From assembly GCF_026013615.1 (NCBI RefSeq), contig NZ_JAPDPI010000010.1, positions 1 through 64,000 on the forward strand: a stretch of DNA of 64,000 nucleotides, given 5' to 3'. The stretch is from Plebeiibacterium marinum. Its GTDB lineage: Bacteria > Bacteroidota > Bacteroidia > Bacteroidales > Marinilabiliaceae. The notes under the pieces were generated by a model. The model searched no databases, was not told the DNA's origin, and saw nothing but the letters and a program-made list of their open reading frames with translations. Within the stretch, counting starts at the first letter, position 1; each line of letters opens with the position of its first letter. A program made the translations under genes and the position numbers. This document shows, one piece after another, positions 33,127-43,065 of the stretch.

Positions 33127-34878
33127 ATGAAAATGAAAATAACAAACAAATTGATGAAGTGGGCTTTGTGCATAGCATTTTTGGCAGCACTTGGCCTGGT
33201 TGGGTGTGAAAAAACGGATATTTATTCGATTGATTCACCTGCTGACCTGCAGAGCAAGATTGACTCAATTGCAACTGCAAAAGCAAATATAGATACCGGT
33301 GATACTACGTATATTGATATTGCAACTGCGATAGTAGGCCCGGAAGACAACAGTGCTGGCTGGTGGTCAGCATTCTCTGATTACTTCACCATACCTACAA
33401 ACAAACTATTGCATTTAGAGTTTGTGAACCACAATGGTGGCAGCGCAAACAACTGGAACAACTGGAACCTTGCTATTACCAACGAAGTTGCAGACCGTGA
33501 TGGTGAGGGCTATAAGGAATACTTTGTTCTACGCTCTGATGCATTCGGCTGGGGAGGCGGTATGGGAGACGAGGGCTATGTATATGATGGCAATATGATC
33601 TCTCAAAACTATCCAGACACCGATGGTGATGGTGATATCTGGAACGATTTCCGCACTACCATGGATGGTGCTACCGTTACCCTGGATATTGACCACTCAG
33701 CTACGGGAAATGTATATGTAACTGCAACTGCAGTAGGCACAAATGGTACTGAGCTTGTTCAAACATACCAACAGCCAGTTTCTGCAACAGCTGATATTGT
33801 GGCATTTTTAATTTGTGATGCCAGTTATTTTGAAATGCAAAATGCATACCTTATACCTTCAAAGGTTACAGTGGTAGAAGACGTTGATCCGGTTTCAATC
33901 ACCATAGAAAACAGCCCTTCCTTTGTAGAAATTGGCGACGAGGATTTTTGGGGTGATGCAATTGCTACGGTAACTTTTGCAGATGGTTCTTCAGAGCAGG
34001 TTGATACTGCTGATATTGCATTTAGCGTAATTCCTGACATGACCACACTTGGAGAAAAAACTGTTATTGTAGCCTATAACAAAACTAAGCAAGGAGAATT
34101 CTGCGAAGCTGTAACAACCCTTTATACACTAGAGGTAACAAATTCAGTTTCTAGTCTGGAAGTTACTACCTTGCCTTTAATCAGCACTTACTATTTCTTC
34201 AGTGCCGATCCTATTTTATTCAACCCTACAGGTATTGAGGTAACAGCTACATATTCCGACGGAACAACCGGGGTATTGGAAACAGAGTCGCTTCAGTTTG
34301 GCAGTATTACTGCTGCTGCAGGTTCGCAAACGGCTGAGGTCTCATACACAGGTGCCACAAGTACCGTAACCACAACTTGTCCGCTAACCCTTGTACAAGG
34401 AGTAAGCCAGGTTGGTGCTAATGATTTCTCAACACCTTGGGCAACGTACTCTGAAGAATATCCTGTGGCATCCGGTTCGAGCACAACAATTTCAATGTAC
34501 TGCTACTCCGATAATGCTGCAAACTGGCACACACCATGTTTGGTAGTTGGTAATGCAGGCAATATGAATGTTGACGTAGCTGCTGCCGATGGCGCTGATG
34601 CAGTTGTTCGTATGGATAGCTGGGGATGGGGCGATGGATACGCCACTGCAACAGCAACTTCCGACTGGAATTGGGAAGCATTTGCATCAAACATAAGTGG
34701 TTCTCAAATAGTCATCACTGTTACAAACAATGGCGACAATACGGCTAATATTCGTTACGATGTTACTTACGCTACCGGTGAAACACATTTCCAACTATAT
34801 GAAGGAGTAACGGTAGACAGTGCTGATTTGAGTTGTGCACTCGCAATAGAGGGAGCTTACGTTGTAATCGTTGAATAA
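33127..34878 (+). CDS. Surface glycan-binding-type lipoprotein with duplicated uncharacterised beta-rich module
   Basis: 583 aa from the ATG at 33127 (a TTG at 33112 is possible). Lipobox GLVGC at residue 27. Two homologous modules flank two Ig-like domains (about 255-337 and 341-425). Module N (about 70-246) and module C (about 429-583) share VGxxD start, a central NW, then RxDxxGWG (RSDAFGWG and RMDSWGWG), a Trp-Phe pair and a closing beta region (AYLI, AYVV). Both are rich in Trp, Asn and Gly, like carbohydrate-binding modules. I do not recognise the module as a named family. Position directly before SusC and SusD of the arabinan PUL suggests an arabinan-binding surface protein; here it precedes rather than follows SusD, which is unusual. 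Confidence 0.75.
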   Translation: MKMKITNKLMKWALCIAFLAALGLVGCEKTDIYSIDSPADLQSKIDSIATAKANIDTGDTTYIDIATAIVGPEDNSAGWWSAFSDYFTIPTNKLLHLEFVNHNGGSANNWNNWNLAITNEVADRDGEGYKEYFVLRSDAFGWGGGMGDEGYVYDGNMISQNYPDTDGDGDIWNDFRTTMDGATVTLDIDHSATGNVYVTATAVGTNGTELVQTYQQPVSATADIVAFLICDASYFEMQNAYLIPSKVTVVEDVDPVSITIENSPSFVEIGDEDFWGDAIATVTFADGSSEQVDTADIAFSVIPDMTTLGEKTVIVAYNKTKQGEFCEAVTTLYTLEVTNSVSSLEVTTLPLISTYYFFSADPILFNPTGIEVTATYSDGTTGVLETESLQFGSITAAAGSQTAEVSYTGATSTVTTTCPLTLVQGVSQVGANDFSTPWATYSEEYPVASGSSTTISMYCYSDNAANWHTPCLVVGNAGNMNVDVAAADGADAVVRMDSWGWGDGYATATATSDWNWEAFASNISGSQIVITVTNNGDNTANIRYDVTYATGETHFQLYEGVTVDSADLSCALAIEGAYVVIVE

Positions 34879-34902
34879 TCACTAAAATAACAATATTAAA
34901 TT

Positions 34903-37900
34903 ATGAAATATATATATTTAATCCTGTTGGGGCTACTGGTTTTTTCACCAGTAACATTTGCTGAAGGCAACGGTAACACCGACCTGATGTCAACAATCCA
35001 GGCAGACAACATAACAGTACATGGTAAAATTGTTGACGAATTTGGAGAACCGCTTACGGGCGCAACTGTAATTCAAAAAGGTTCAACCAATGGTATCATC
35101 ACCGATATTGATGGTAATTTCTCTCTTACAGTTCCTTCAAATGCTACACTTGTTGTAACATTTATCGGATTCAAAAACCTTGAAATAAACGTAGAAGGAA
35201 AAATTGACCTTGGCAGCATCACACTGACATCAGATACTCAAGAAATTGACCAGGTGGTGGTAATAGGCTACGGTACTCAGCGAAAAGTGGACCTTACGGG
35301 TTCTGTTGCCGTTGTTGATACTGAAGAAATGCAGAAAGTATCCAACTCAAACATTTCAACCATGCTTCAAGGTAGGGCATCGGGAGTTCAGATTACTACC
35401 GATGGGCAACCCGGGGCTGATCCTACAGTACGTATCCGCGGTATCGGTTCTTTCGGTAACACTGCACCTTTATATGTAGTGGATGGAGTACCAATGGGAA
35501 CTACCATTCGTGACTTCTCACCAAATGATATTGAGACTCTTCAGGTACTAAAAGATGCTTCTGCAGCTGCCATATACGGAGCCCGTGCTGCCAATGGTGT
35601 AGTTATCATCACCACAAAACAAGGTAAGAAAAACCAGCCAATGAAGATCAACTACAGGGGTTATATGGGTTTTGACCAGGTGGAAGAAGGCGTATATGAT
35701 GTAATGGATTCATACCAATATTCTGAATACCTTTCAATGCTTTATAATAATAGTGATTTGGATTTACCTTCTGGTTACGATCCTACAAGTCCCAACTATA
35801 TTGACCCTAACGATCCTGAAAAATGGGTCAATACCAACTGGTACGATGAAGCTTTTAAAACTGGAGTTCGCCATAATCACAACATCAACTTCTCAGGAGG
35901 TGGTGAAAACAACACTTACAACGTAGCTCTTGACTACTATAGTCAAAAAGGAACCATGGAAGGTGCCGGTCCAAACTTTGACCGTTACACTGCACGTATT
36001 AACAATACAATGGATGTTAAGTTTATCAAATTTAAAACAAGCATTGTATATAGCCACAGCGATCAGGACAACATGGCATTGAGTAATGCAAATGAGTATG
36101 TACAAGGTTTATATGGACAACAATTCCCGGTAATGGCTTCTGTACTGCTTTTACCTCCTACTATCAGGGCTTACGATGAATCAACCTGGGTACTTGACGA
36201 TAAATTGGCTGCTGCTTCTGAATACCAATATGACTCATACGGTTATGGTACTTATTATACCGACGTTCATGGTGATTTGCGTGTAACCAACGTTTTACTT
36301 ACCAACAACCTGCTGGAAAGAAACACTACAGTTGACCGTATTGTTGGTTCCGGATCTGCAAATGTTGACCTTTTTGATATGGTGGGCCGCAAAAGCAAGA
36401 ACCATAAGTTAAATTACAATCTTAACCTGGCATATAGCAAAACCATTGCCAAGGACTTTACTTTTGTTCCTGCTTTTATTCAGAGTACAGCAAACTACCT
36501 GACAAAAAGCAACGAAACCCTGTCGCAAGCTTATCGCAGCTACAGCAACTCGCTAATTGAAAACACGCTTACTTACGATGGTAAGTTTGGACGAAATAGT
36601 GTAAATGTGCTTGTTGGTCACACTTTTGAACGCAACCGTGAACACAGGCTTGACGGATCAGGCGTGAACATGCCGGAACCATACTACCTTCAAGTAGGTA
36701 ATGCTGCCGACAGAGATGCATCTTCAGCAGAATATGAGGGTAGTTTAGAGTCTTTTATTGGTCGTGTAAACTACAATTTTGATGATAAATACCTTCTTTC
36801 AGCAACCGTACGTCGTGACGGAGCGAGCCGCTTATCTTCAGAAGACCGTTGGGATATTTTCCCTTCTGTTTCGGCAGGATGGCGTATCGAACGCGAAAAC
36901 TTTTTCCCGGTAGACGCTTCTATTATTAACCTTCTTAAACTTCGTGCAAGTTACGGAGAGCTAGGTTCTATTCAGGGATTAGGTTACTACGACTATATGG
37001 GAATTATGCAGAGAGGTGACTATACCTATAGCTTTGGGAACAACAAAGTTACCGGTTCTGCAGTATCAAACTATGTGAACGAATATATTAGATGGGAAAA
37101 GAAGAAAACCATCGATATTGGTCTTGACCTGGCGATGTTCAATAATCAGTTAGAATTCAACTTTGACTATTATGAGGCAACTTCTGAAGATCTTCATTAT
37201 GGTGTTCCTGTTCCTCTTGTGGCTGGAGCTACCAACGCCGATGTTAGAATGAATGCGGCTACCATGATAAACAAAGGTCTTGAGTTTTTGGTTTCTTATC
37301 GTAATCATAACCGTGCTATCAAATATGATATTTCGGCTAACTTATCAACTATTAAAAATGAGGTTACCAAGTTAGGTGTATTAAACACTCCCCGTGTTGA
37401 TGGATATTGCCGTACTGAAGTAGGAAGCGAAGTGGGTCAGTTTTATGGCTACGTTTACGAAGGCATTTTCCAATCGCAAGAACAAATTGACAACCGCGTA
37501 AACTCCGAAGGTGAATATGTAACCCAGTTTGGAGCACAACCGGGCGATGTAGCCTACGCCGACATTAACAACGATGGTGAGATTACTAACGAAGACCAGA
37601 CTATTTTAGGAAGCGGTTTGCCAGATTTTACTTATGGACTAAATGCTCGTGCTGAGTGGAACGGTTTTGACATAAGTGTGGCAACAACCGGAGCTGCAGG
37701 CTTTAAAGCAGTAGATTTTGTAGATCTTACATTGCACAGTTCATACGGAGCACTTAACAAAAGTGTTGATCTATTAGATGCCTGGAGACCGGACAACCCA
37801 AACTCCAATGTACCTCGCGTACAGTATAAGTCAACCGGCTCAATCACTAATGATATGTTCAGCCAGCGTTTTATTCAAAATGCATCATATCTTAAAATTG

Positions 37901-38115
37901 CTAACGTTGAATTGGGATATAACTTCCCTGACAAATGGTTTGCTGGCTATGTTAACAATGTACGTTTGTATGTATCAGGTCAAAATTTATATACCTTCTC
38001 AAAATACAAAGGCTACAACGTAGACTTTGCCGGAGGTACTTTGACCCCGGGTTACAACTATGCTTCGTACCCAACACCACGAACCATCATGTTCGGAGCT
38101 CACTTCTCATTCTAA
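34903..38115 (+). CDS. SusC-like TonB-dependent importer (arabinan PUL)
   Basis: 1070 aa with a signal peptide (VFSPVTFAEG), carboxypeptidase-regulatory-like domain (VHGKIVDEFGEPLTGATV, about 39-115), plug (QVVVIGYGTQRKVDLTG, PLYVVDGVPMG, TLQVLKDASAAAIYGARAANG) and a barrel ending SYPTPRTIMFGAHFSF. It lies 25 bp after the binding-protein gene and 27 bp before SusD, so the three form a compact transcript. Import of arabino-oligosaccharides is inferred from the neighbouring GH43, GH51 and GH127 genes. Confidence 0.95.
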   Translation: MKYIYLILLGLLVFSPVTFAEGNGNTDLMSTIQADNITVHGKIVDEFGEPLTGATVIQKGSTNGIITDIDGNFSLTVPSNATLVVTFIGFKNLEINVEGKIDLGSITLTSDTQEIDQVVVIGYGTQRKVDLTGSVAVVDTEEMQKVSNSNISTMLQGRASGVQITTDGQPGADPTVRIRGIGSFGNTAPLYVVDGVPMGTTIRDFSPNDIETLQVLKDASAAAIYGARAANGVVIITTKQGKKNQPMKINYRGYMGFDQVEEGVYDVMDSYQYSEYLSMLYNNSDLDLPSGYDPTSPNYIDPNDPEKWVNTNWYDEAFKTGVRHNHNINFSGGGENNTYNVALDYYSQKGTMEGAGPNFDRYTARINNTMDVKFIKFKTSIVYSHSDQDNMALSNANEYVQGLYGQQFPVMASVLLLPPTIRAYDESTWVLDDKLAAASEYQYDSYGYGTYYTDVHGDLRVTNVLLTNNLLERNTTVDRIVGSGSANVDLFDMVGRKSKNHKLNYNLNLAYSKTIAKDFTFVPAFIQSTANYLTKSNETLSQAYRSYSNSLIENTLTYDGKFGRNSVNVLVGHTFERNREHRLDGSGVNMPEPYYLQVGNAADRDASSAEYEGSLESFIGRVNYNFDDKYLLSATVRRDGASRLSSEDRWDIFPSVSAGWRIERENFFPVDASIINLLKLRASYGELGSIQGLGYYDYMGIMQRGDYTYSFGNNKVTGSAVSNYVNEYIRWEKKKTIDIGLDLAMFNNQLEFNFDYYEATSEDLHYGVPVPLVAGATNADVRMNAATMINKGLEFLVSYRNHNRAIKYDISANLSTIKNEVTKLGVLNTPRVDGYCRTEVGSEVGQFYGYVYEGIFQSQEQIDNRVNSEGEYVTQFGAQPGDVAYADINNDGEITNEDQTILGSGLPDFTYGLNARAEWNGFDISVATTGAAGFKAVDFVDLTLHSSYGALNKSVDLLDAWRPDNPNSNVPRVQYKSTGSITNDMFSQRFIQNASYLKIANVELGYNFPDKWFAGYVNNVRLYVSGQNLYTFSKYKGYNVDFAGGTLTPGYNYASYPTPRTIMFGAHFSF

Positions 38116-38142
38116 TAGTTTAATAATAAATAGGATATCAAC

Positions 38143-39903
38143 ATGAAAAGTATATATAAAATTTTAACAATACTGGTACTGGTTGGAGGCTTAACAGCCT
38201 GCAACGACCAGCTTGATGTCGTTGACCCAAACAGTCAAACCACATACGATTTCGGGGATTCTGAATCAGAGCTTCAAGAGGCGATTATTGCGTGTTACAA
38301 CCGTATCCGACTTGAAGGTACTTTTGCACGTGTGGGTTATACAATGGATGCTGTTCGCGGCGATGAAGTATGGAACTCTTCGCAACAATGGTATATTACA
38401 TACGATAACCTTAACTCACCGGGTACCATCGGTATTGGTGACGAGTGGATTTATCGCGACTGCTACCATGTAGTAAACCGTACCAACTTTGTATTGTCAA
38501 AAGTGGATGGTGTACAGATGTCTGAAGATTCATATAATGAGATAGCCGGACAGGCTTTATTCCTAAGAGCATTGGCATACCACCAGTTGGCTACTTATTA
38601 CCAGACAGTACCTTTGGTTACTGACTATGCAACCTATGGTAGTCTTAACACCCTGTATGCTTCAAACAATACTCAAGACGAGATTTTTGATCAGGTTGAG
38701 CTTGACCTTACTGCAGCAATGAACATGTTGCCGTCGCGTGATGAAGGTGGAGAATGGGCAAAAGGACGTGCCACATGTGGATCTGCTGCAGGATATTTAG
38801 CCCGTGCATTAATGTTCCGCCATAAATTTAGCGAGGCATATACTGTATTGAAAGACATCATAGCAGGTAAATATGGTCAGTATGAACTTACAGCCGATTA
38901 CGGTGACAACTTCAGAGAAGGTGCAGCCTACGAGAATAACAAAGAGAGCCTTTTTGAAGTACAGTTTATGGATTATGGAACAGGTGGTACCGATGACGAG
39001 TGGACTCCTGTAAATATTAGTTCAGAAGCCAGCCAGGGACAAGCAGTAGAAAGCAATTACGCATCTCACGAATTTGGTAGCTGGGCCGACCTTGCAGGTT
39101 CACCATGGTTATATAACCTTTTCAAAAAAGAGAACTGTACAGACGGTCGTCTTGATCCACGCCTATACTGGACTTTAGTGACTTACGAAGACGAGTACAA
39201 TACCTATACTGACTTAAAAACAGCAGCGTATCCTAACGGAGACCCTCGTAGTAATACTGTTTATCAAACAGAGATAACTGAAACCCCAACATCAAACGGG
39301 GATAACGGAGGTATCTCAATTGCAAAATGGACCAATGCAAGAAACAACATCTACAGTTCTATTACTGTTGGACTACGTTGTGGTGTAAACTTACGCCTAA
39401 TGCGTTATAGCGATGTACTGCTTCGAGCTGCAGAATGTGAAAATGAAATTAATGGCCCAACACAAACTGCTATAGATTACATCAATATTGTACGCAATCG
39501 TGTTGCTCTTGAAGACCTTCAACTTGAGGATTTTCCAACAGCAGATCACCTGTTTGAACAAATTGCCAATGTTGAACGCCCTAAAGAATTCGGCTGTGAA
39601 AACGGACGCGGAATCGACCTATTGCGTTGGGGATTCTTTTATGATGATGGCCGTCTTAACCAGTTGATTGAACATGCATATTACAAGCGTGACGGTACAG
39701 CCTCTACAGAAGAGCTTACTGAAGAAACTGCTGATGATTCATCGTTCAAGTACTACTACAAAGGGCATGAATATTTCCCAATATTTCAAAACACTCTTAA
39801 TGCCAACCCTAATTTAGTGGGTAACTCGGCAAATAAGAATGAAGATAACGGGCCTGCTTTTAGAGAAAAATATTCAATCCACCCGGTTGTAGATTTAGAT
39901 TAG
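38143..39903 (+). CDS. SusD-like glycan-binding lipoprotein (arabinan PUL)
   Basis: 586 aa with a lipobox (GGLTAC). SusD/RagB features: CNDQLDVVDPNS after the cysteine, FLRALAYHQLATYYQTVPLV, RLMRYSDVLLRAAECEN and a closing PIFQNTLNANPNL. It forms the lid of the SusC just upstream. A terminator-like hairpin follows its stop. Confidence 0.93.
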   Translation: MKSIYKILTILVLVGGLTACNDQLDVVDPNSQTTYDFGDSESELQEAIIACYNRIRLEGTFARVGYTMDAVRGDEVWNSSQQWYITYDNLNSPGTIGIGDEWIYRDCYHVVNRTNFVLSKVDGVQMSEDSYNEIAGQALFLRALAYHQLATYYQTVPLVTDYATYGSLNTLYASNNTQDEIFDQVELDLTAAMNMLPSRDEGGEWAKGRATCGSAAGYLARALMFRHKFSEAYTVLKDIIAGKYGQYELTADYGDNFREGAAYENNKESLFEVQFMDYGTGGTDDEWTPVNISSEASQGQAVESNYASHEFGSWADLAGSPWLYNLFKKENCTDGRLDPRLYWTLVTYEDEYNTYTDLKTAAYPNGDPRSNTVYQTEITETPTSNGDNGGISIAKWTNARNNIYSSITVGLRCGVNLRLMRYSDVLLRAAECENEINGPTQTAIDYINIVRNRVALEDLQLEDFPTADHLFEQIANVERPKEFGCENGRGIDLLRWGFFYDDGRLNQLIEHAYYKRDGTASTEELTEETADDSSFKYYYKGHEYFPIFQNTLNANPNLVGNSANKNEDNGPAFREKYSIHPVVDLD

Positions 39904-39925
39904 GATAATTTGTATTAAATAAATG

Positions 39926-39972
39926 CTTCCTTATCGGCGTATATTATTATATATGCTGGTAAGGAAGTTTTT
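39926..39972 (+). terminator. Intrinsic terminator or attenuator after SusD (arabinan PUL)
   Basis: A 17-bp stem pairs 39926-39942 with 39951-39967 around an 8-nt loop, with three positions kept as G-U pairs in the RNA, followed by TTTTT. It lies 23 bp after the SusD stop and 25 bp before the ATG chosen for the following GH43. Confidence 0.85.
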
Positions 39973-39991
39973 GACAAAAATTATATTAGAT

Positions 39992-41620
39992 ATGAAATTA
40001 AGGTACTTACTGATATTAACTATCAGCATAATGGCTCTATCGTTCGTGGGGTGTAACGACGATGATTTAAAACCTACAGGTATCACCACAAAAGATGATT
40101 CTGATGACGATACCAACACCAATACAGAGCATACAATCCCAACCTACAGCGACGACTATTCACCTATAGCATCATGGGCAGATCGCGGCGATTGGAACCT
40201 GGCCAATGTGCATGACCCAAGCGTGGTGTTCGATGGAACATACTATTATATGTACACCACCGACGCATCCTATGGAAACGCTCACGACGGGCATGGCCAT
40301 TTTCTTTATAGAAGATCAAAAGACCTGGTTAACTGGGAATTCAGAGGCCTTGCCATGTCTGAAACTCCTGCATGGGTTAAAGATACCTTAAATAACCTGA
40401 GAGCCGATGTTGGTCTGGACCCTATTGCCAATCCATCCTATGGGCACTGGGCTCCGGTTGTACGTAAAGTCGGTAACAAATACAGGATGTATTATAGCAT
40501 TGTTGTTGACAATTTTATTGGAAATGGACTATTTAATACTTTAGCCAATTTTGACAATACATGGTCAGAACATGCTTTTATCGGATTAATGGAAACCTCC
40601 GACCTGGCATCCAACCAATGGGAAGATAAAGGCATGGTGGTACATTCCGTTTCAGACAAAGGCACAGACTGGTCAAGAACATCTTACGATTCAGACTGGA
40701 ACGGATATTTCTATTTTAATGCTATTGACCCAACATTTCAGGAAACACCAGAAGGGAAACAATATTTGATATATGGTTCATGGCATTCGGGCATTGCCTG
40801 TGTGGAACTGGACCCAACTACAGGAAAACCTTTTACATACAGCGGAGTTGCTGACAAAGGGCAACGCATAGCAACCCGGGTTAAAAGTGGATACTGGAGC
40901 CGTTGGCAGGGATCAGAAGGACCGGAAATCATGTATAATGAAGAAACGGGATATTACTACTTATTTTTGGCATATGATGGGTTAGATGTGCCATACAATA
41001 CGCGTGTTTGTCGTGCCACAAATATTGAGGGACCATATTATGGTATTGATGGAGCCAATGTAACCGAAGGAGCTGACTGTTTTCCTGTGATTACACACCC
41101 ATATAAGTTTAACGACCACACAGGCTGGGTGGGATTTGCCCACAATGCAGTTTTCCAGAACGAGGAAACAGGCGACTGGTTTTATGCCTCACAGGCACGC
41201 TTGCCCAAAGATGTTGCCGGAATTAATGTAAGTAATGCAATAATGATGGGGCACGTACGCAAAATACGCTGGACACAAGATGGCTGGCCTGTTGTTATGC
41301 CGGAACGTTATACAAACGCACCAGATGACCTAATTGAAGCAGAAGATTTGGTTGGTACATGGGAACATATTACATTAAATTATCAATATGCTGTTCAGCA
41401 AGAATCTGTTTCTTTAATATTGAATTCAAGCAACGAAGCATCCGGAGCATTAGCAGGCAACTGGTCATTTGACTCAGATAAGAACATATTAACTATCGGC
41501 TCAACCCAGTTATGCGTTGAACGCGAAGTAGACTGGGAAGCCAATCCTCGAAAAGTTACTTTAATATATTCTGGTTTATCAGATAGTGGCGTATCCCTAT
41601 GGGGTAAAAAAACAAAATAA
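39992..41620 (+). CDS. GH43 endo-arabinanase-like surface lipoprotein
   Basis: 542 aa. The ATG at 39992 is chosen because it starts a lipoprotein signal (LSFVGC) and lies after the terminator hairpin; the ORF could extend to 39923, but that would run through the hairpin. An acidic Asp/Thr-rich linker follows the cysteine, usual for surface-exposed lipoproteins. Propeller: NVHDPSVVFDGTYYYMYTTD, WAPVVRKVGNKYRMYYS, FNAIDPTFQETPEGK, GSEGPEIMYNEETGYYYLF, then HTGWVGFAHNAVF. A C-terminal lipocalin-like module (about 430-540). Paralogue of the protein at 22949-24454, with longer inserts, so probably the second endo-arabinanase. Confidence 0.87.
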   Translation: MKLRYLLILTISIMALSFVGCNDDDLKPTGITTKDDSDDDTNTNTEHTIPTYSDDYSPIASWADRGDWNLANVHDPSVVFDGTYYYMYTTDASYGNAHDGHGHFLYRRSKDLVNWEFRGLAMSETPAWVKDTLNNLRADVGLDPIANPSYGHWAPVVRKVGNKYRMYYSIVVDNFIGNGLFNTLANFDNTWSEHAFIGLMETSDLASNQWEDKGMVVHSVSDKGTDWSRTSYDSDWNGYFYFNAIDPTFQETPEGKQYLIYGSWHSGIACVELDPTTGKPFTYSGVADKGQRIATRVKSGYWSRWQGSEGPEIMYNEETGYYYLFLAYDGLDVPYNTRVCRATNIEGPYYGIDGANVTEGADCFPVITHPYKFNDHTGWVGFAHNAVFQNEETGDWFYASQARLPKDVAGINVSNAIMMGHVRKIRWTQDGWPVVMPERYTNAPDDLIEAEDLVGTWEHITLNYQYAVQQESVSLILNSSNEASGALAGNWSFDSDKNILTIGSTQLCVEREVDWEANPRKVTLIYSGLSDSGVSLWGKKTK

Positions 41621-41774
41621 AGTAAATTTTATATCGTGCTGAAATACAACTGATGATGCAAAAAAGGAGTAAAAAAAAGTAAGAAACATAGCTTTATAGT
41701 ACAAAATACTATTATTTTTACATTCATAATAAGTTTAATACACATACATAAAACTAATTGAAACAAAAACTTTT

Positions 41775-42905
41775 ATGACAATGAAAAATCTATATTATTA
41801 CATTTTCATCTGCTTTGTTGCATTCAGTTGTACTGCTCCCAGCTCAAATATCAAATTATTAAACAAGGAAGCTTTTGCCAAAGAAGTAGACGGTAAAAAA
41901 GTTGAGTTATTCACCTTAAAAAACACAAATGGCTTAGTTTCAGAAATCACCAACTATGGCGGACGCGTTGTATCGCTTTGGGTTCCTGGAAAAAACGGTG
42001 AATTTGCTGACGTAAGTATTGGTTATAATAAAATTGATGGATACCTGAACAATCCGGAAAGCTACTATGGAGCATTAATCGGGCGCTATGGAAACCGTAT
42101 TTGTAAAGGTCAATTTGTTATTGATGGGGATACTTCTAAATTAATCATCAACAACGGAGAAAACTCTTTACACGGAGGTACCATTGGTTTTCACGATCGC
42201 GTATGGGATGCAAAGCCTGTAGGAGAAAACAAGCTTGAATTAACTTATACTTCTGTTGATGGAGAAGAAGGTTACCCTGGTAAATTAGACGTAAAAGTGG
42301 TTTATGAATTAACAGATGCCAACGAACTGAAAATAGAGTATTTTGCATCTACTGATAAGCCAACTCACGTAAACCTTACCAATCATACTTACTTCAACCT
42401 TGGAGGAGAAGCTTCCGGTACCATCAACAACCATGTTTTGATGCTTAACGCTGATGCATACACACCTGTTGATGCTGGTTTAATCCCAACAGGAGAGATT
42501 GCTTCAGTTGAAGGTACTCCATTCGATTTTAAAAAACCAACTGCTATTGGTGCCCGTGTTGATGAAGACAACGAACAGTTAAAGATGGGTGGTGGTTACG
42601 ACCACAACTGGGTATTGAACCAGGCAAAAGAAGGCTTAACTTTAGCTGCTGTTTTAACTGAGCCGGTTTCAGGAAGAACTATGGAAGTTTTAACTAATGA
42701 ACCAGGTATTCAGTTTTATGGTGGTAATTTTATAACTGGCGAGTACGAAGGCAAATATGGAAAAAAATTAAACTATCGCGAAGCACTTTGTTTAGAAACA
42801 CAGCACTTCCCAGATAGTCCTAACCAACCAGAGTTTCCTTCAACTCTTTTAAATCCGGGAGAAGATTATTATTCTGTTTGTATTTATAAATTTAAGGCCG
42901 AATAA
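41775..42905 (+). CDS. Aldose 1-epimerase (mutarotase), exported
   Basis: 376 aa (ATG at 41781 equally possible). Export signal with a possible lipobox (VAFSC). GalM fold: NYGGRVVSLWVPG, GRYGNRICKGQF, NSLHGGTIGFHD (His), HVNLTNHTYFNL (His), GYDHNWVL (Asp) and ALCLETQHFPDSPNQPEF (Glu), which together supply the known catalytic residues. It interconverts anomers of released aldoses, here probably arabinose or galactose in the periplasm, before uptake. Its own upstream gap of 154 bp has no clear promoter. Confidence 0.92.
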   Translation: MTMKNLYYYIFICFVAFSCTAPSSNIKLLNKEAFAKEVDGKKVELFTLKNTNGLVSEITNYGGRVVSLWVPGKNGEFADVSIGYNKIDGYLNNPESYYGALIGRYGNRICKGQFVIDGDTSKLIINNGENSLHGGTIGFHDRVWDAKPVGENKLELTYTSVDGEEGYPGKLDVKVVYELTDANELKIEYFASTDKPTHVNLTNHTYFNLGGEASGTINNHVLMLNADAYTPVDAGLIPTGEIASVEGTPFDFKKPTAIGARVDEDNEQLKMGGGYDHNWVLNQAKEGLTLAAVLTEPVSGRTMEVLTNEPGIQFYGGNFITGEYEGKYGKKLNYREALCLETQHFPDSPNQPEFPSTLLNPGEDYYSVCIYKFKAE

Positions 42906-42930
42906 TTTTTTTAATTATTGATAAGACACT

Positions 42931-42972
42931 AAAAAATGCACTTGAAACATTACATTCAAGTGCATTTTTTTT
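42931..42972 (+). terminator. Bidirectional intrinsic terminator after the epimerase
   Basis: A perfect 16-bp stem pairs aaaaaatgcacttgaa (42931-42946) with ttcaagtgcatttttt (42955-42970), with an 8-nt loop and a T-run. It is 25 bp after the epimerase stop and separates it from the T9SS GH51 gene. Confidence 0.9.
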
Positions 42973-43065
42973 AGCTTTACCCTAACCTGAACAAACTACT
43001 ACCTATCAGTTTTTATTACCTGTCCGGCTTTGCTGTTAATGTTGATCGTATAACACCAATTTAAA

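Noticed and set aside
39923-39991. Longer start of the surface GH43 gene
   Set aside because: The extension would be translated through the terminator hairpin and lacks a signal peptide; the ATG at 39992 gives a normal lipoprotein signal.
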